Positions 62,083-64,000 of a DNA stretch of 64,000 bases are shown piece by piece (the first letter of the stretch is position 1; each line of letters opens with the position of its first letter). Below the pieces are notes generated by a model that saw only the letters and a program-made list of their open reading frames with translations, was not told the origin of the DNA and made no database searches. The stretch is from Macrococcus epidermidis (GTDB lineage Bacteria; Bacillota; Bacilli; Staphylococcales; Staphylococcaceae). The stretch lies in NCBI RefSeq assembly GCF_003259695.1, contig NZ_PZJH01000001.1:62001-126000 (forward strand), written 5' to 3'. The position numbers were made by a program, and so were the translations under genes.

Positions 62083-63561
62083 TTATTTATAGATACCTTT
62101 TGCTGCATCAGAATAATCGATGTATAAGTTTTTAACTTGTTGATAGTGACGTAAAGTTTCTTTATACGTTTCACGACCGATACCTGATTTTTTGTAACCA
62201 CCGAATGGTGAACCAGCTTGAATTTGATTATAAGTGTTAATCCAGATACGACCAGTATCCATTTGATTTGCAACTTGTAATGCACGATTAATGTTAGAAG
62301 TAAAGATACCACCAGCTAAACCGTAGATTGAATCATTCGCTTTCTCAATTACTTCTTCTTGTGTTTTGAATTTAGAAACAACAACTACTGGTCCAAAAAT
62401 TTCTTCTTGAACTAAACGTGATTTGTTGTCATCGAATTCAATAATTGTTGGAGGGAAAAAGAATCCTTTATCTCGTCCATTATCCATTAAACGTTCTCCA
62501 CCAGTAACGATGTTTAATCCTTCTTGCTTCGCAATTTCAATGTATTCTTCGATTTTATCGATTTGGGCTTGTCCAGTTTGAGAACCGTAATGATTGTTTG
62601 GATCTAATGGATCACCGACATTGATTTTTTCGAAAGCTTCTTTTAATTTACCAACAAATTCATCATAGATGCCTTCTTGAACATAAAGTCTTGAACCAGC
62701 TGAACATACTTCACCTTGGTTAAATAAAATACCTAATTGTGCACCTTCGATGGCTTGCTCAATATTAGCGTCATCAAAGATAATGTTCGCTGATTTACCA
62801 CCTAACTCTAAAGTAGCAGGTACTAAACGTTCAGCTGCAGCTTTGGCTACACCGTAACCAACTTCAGTAGATCCAGTGAATGAAACTTTTGCAACGTCTT
62901 CATGATTGAAGATTGCATCTCCAGATTCTGACCCTTTACCACTTAATACATTTAATACACCTTTAGGTAATACATCTTTGATTAACTCTGCTAAATGTAA
63001 TAAAGAAAGTGGTGTAGAAGAAGATGGCTGAATAACAACAGCGTTACCAGCAGCTAATGCAGGTGCAAGTTTCCATGCAGCAAGTAACATTGGGAAGTTC
63101 CATGCTACAACTGCCCCAACTACACCGATAGGTTCATGACGAATAATACTTAAAGTATTTTCAGCTAAGTCTTTATTTGTACCTTCATCTGCTAAAATTA
63201 CACCAGCAAAGTAACGGAAGTGATCGGCAGCCATTGGAATATCAATATTTGCTGACTCACGAATCGCTTTACCAGAGTTCATAGATTCAATCATCGCTAA
63301 ATCATCTTTATTTTCATACATAATATCTGCAATCTTATTTAATAAGGCAGCACGCTCTGTGCTTGTTGTATGTCTCCATGTTTTAAAAGCTTCACCAGCA
63401 GCTTTAACAGCTTTATCTACATCTCCTGTAGTCGCTTTTGCAATATGCGCTAAAACTTCACCTGTTGCAGGACTCTTAACCTCTAACGTTTCTTTGTTTT
63501 CTGCATCAACAAATTCTCCGTTAATAAATAAACCATATTGTTCTTTTAATATGTTACTCAT
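62083..63561 (-). CDS. aldA: NAD(P)-dependent aldehyde dehydrogenase
   Basis: A 492-residue enzyme, close in sequence to staphylococcal AldA. It oxidises aldehydes to acids in the cytoplasm. [20 protein letters not shown] (NAD site), [11 protein letters not shown], the general base Glu in [13 protein letters not shown], and the catalytic Cys in [16 protein letters not shown] are intact. [12 protein letters not shown] near the C-terminus is typical. The start follows GGAGGA. The alcohol dehydrogenase remnant at 59851-60045 may once have been its metabolic partner. Confidence 0.88.
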   Translation of the reverse strand: MSNILKEQYGLFINGEFVDAENKETLEVKSPATGEVLAHIAKATTGDVDKAVKAAGEAFKTWRHTTSTERAALLNKIADIMYENKDDLAMIESMNSGKAIRESANIDIPMAADHFRYFAGVILADEGTNKDLAENTLSIIRHEPIGVVGAVVAWNFPMLLAAWKLAPALAAGNAVVIQPSSSTPLSLLHLAELIKDVLPKGVLNVLSGKGSESGDAIFNHEDVAKVSFTGSTEVGYGVAKAAAERLVPATLELGGKSANIIFDDANIEQAIEGAQLGILFNQGEVCSAGSRLYVQEGIYDEFVGKLKEAFEKINVGDPLDPNNHYGSQTGQAQIDKIEEYIEIAKQEGLNIVTGGERLMDNGRDKGFFFPPTIIEFDDNKSRLVQEEIFGPVVVVSKFKTQEEVIEKANDSIYGLAGGIFTSNINRALQVANQMDTGRIWINTYNQIQAGSPFGGYKKSGIGRETYKETLRHYQQVKNLYIDYSDAAKGIYK

Positions 63562-63943
63562 GTTTTTTCCTCCTATATTTAACAGTTATTTTAATGATAG
63601 TGCTTACATAATTATAAACGATAGTAATTAAATATTGCAAAAAAACAGTTTGGACATTGAAATCAATCTAAATAAACATCATATTTATATTACATTTTGT
63701 AATATTTAATCTCAGAAAATGAATCAATATTAATGCGTAAATGCCTTTAAAGCTTGTCATATCAGGCTTTTACGAATGTTACAAAGCCTAATGCAATTTT
63801 GTAACAATGTGTCATAAAACGTATATGTTATGTAACAAGTCTATTACAATGCACATTTCGATATTTTTCGGTGTTATGATTATCTCAAGAAGTCGCACAG
63901 ACAATCAAACTTATAAAAGAAAATTCTGGAGGAAATATATATA
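63562..63943. promoter_or_regulatory. long divergent upstream region with TGTAAC/GTTACA repeats
   Basis: The 382-base region between aldA and a secreted-protein gene has many GTTACA or TGTAAC words. One pair, GTTACAAA (63778-63785) and TTTTGTAAC (to 63805), is an inverted repeat; others occur near 63832 and 63843. They could be sites for a response regulator such as WalR-like or a CcpA-independent factor. No reading frame was seen. Confidence 0.4.
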
Positions 63944-64000
63944 ATGAAAAAATTATTATTAGCAGCAGTTACATCAGCAGTAGTATTCACATCGGTACCA
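63944..64000 (+). CDS. secreted protein, N-terminus only
   Basis: ATG 63944 follows GGAGG (63928-63932). The 19 visible residues, MKKLLLAAVTSAVVFTSVP, are the start of a signal peptide and then the window ends. The mature protein is not visible. The long upstream region suggests a strongly regulated gene; a cell-wall hydrolase would fit, but nothing in the visible sequence proves it. Confidence 0.7.
   Translation, partial: MKKLLLAAVTSAVVFTSVP

Overview
This 64 kb window is AT-rich, low-GC Gram-positive chromosome. Strong GGAGG-type ribosome binding sites, many Rho-independent terminators, and staphylococcal-type genes (AldA-like aldehyde dehydrogenase, Mqo, DhaKLM, beta-glucoside PTS) point to the family Staphylococcaceae. 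The many paralogous small secreted proteins, lipoproteins and DUF805 membrane proteins make Macrococcus my best guess. That placement is an inference from gene content. No rRNA, tRNA, CRISPR array or complete insertion sequence was seen.

Layout. (1) 1-2.6 kb: the end of a DUF2188 gene, an ABM-type monooxygenase and a large lipoprotein. (2) 2.7-13.9 kb: an accessory island. It holds a HipA-like kinase gene overlapping a small partner gene, and a leftward five-gene unit with two calcineurin-like phosphoesterases, one endonuclease/exonuclease/phosphatase-fold protein and two unknown proteins. A tandem ribbon-helix-helix-like protein and a degenerate HsdM-like protein follow. A rightward unit then sits behind a 22-bp palindromic operator: an acidic 57-residue protein, a phosphoesterase that appears to start at ATA or ATT, a ClpC-like AAA+ ATPase, and a stub of a fourth gene. 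This is the best candidate for an undescribed system. (3) 13.9-21.5 kb: secreted proteins and lipoproteins sharing a BamE/SmpA-like 'YG.P' module, including two nonsense-mutated genes, plus a copper-type DUF1541 lipoprotein behind a CsoR-like operator. (4) 21.6-35.2 kb: sugar kinases, a group II intron reverse-transcriptase stub joined to a gltS remnant, a DeoR-regulated ABC transporter operon with PHP and HAD phosphatases, an AbgT transporter with an M20 amidohydrolase, and a decayed membrane gene. (5) 35.4-48 kb: a RecQ-phosphoribosyltransferase fusion, the dhaKLM operon, more secreted/lipoprotein paralogues, hairpin repeats and three tandem single-helix membrane proteins. (6) 48-54.7 kb: a GntR-regulated beta-glucoside PTS operon, two DUF805 genes and a QueD-like protein. 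(7) 54.9-64 kb: an MFS exporter, mqo, a BASS transporter, a GNAT acetyltransferase, an alcohol dehydrogenase remnant, a NERD protein, a CAP-domain protein, aldA and the start of a secreted protein gene.

The metabolic units are coherent. The ABC operon probably imports a phosphorylated or phosphodiester-linked sugar or polyol and removes the phosphate. DhaKLM phosphorylates dihydroxyacetone from PEP through the PTS. The bgl unit imports and splits aryl-beta-glucosides. Around them lies a strikingly decayed landscape of nonsense-mutated, truncated or fused gene remnants, which suggests recent genome reduction or niche change.
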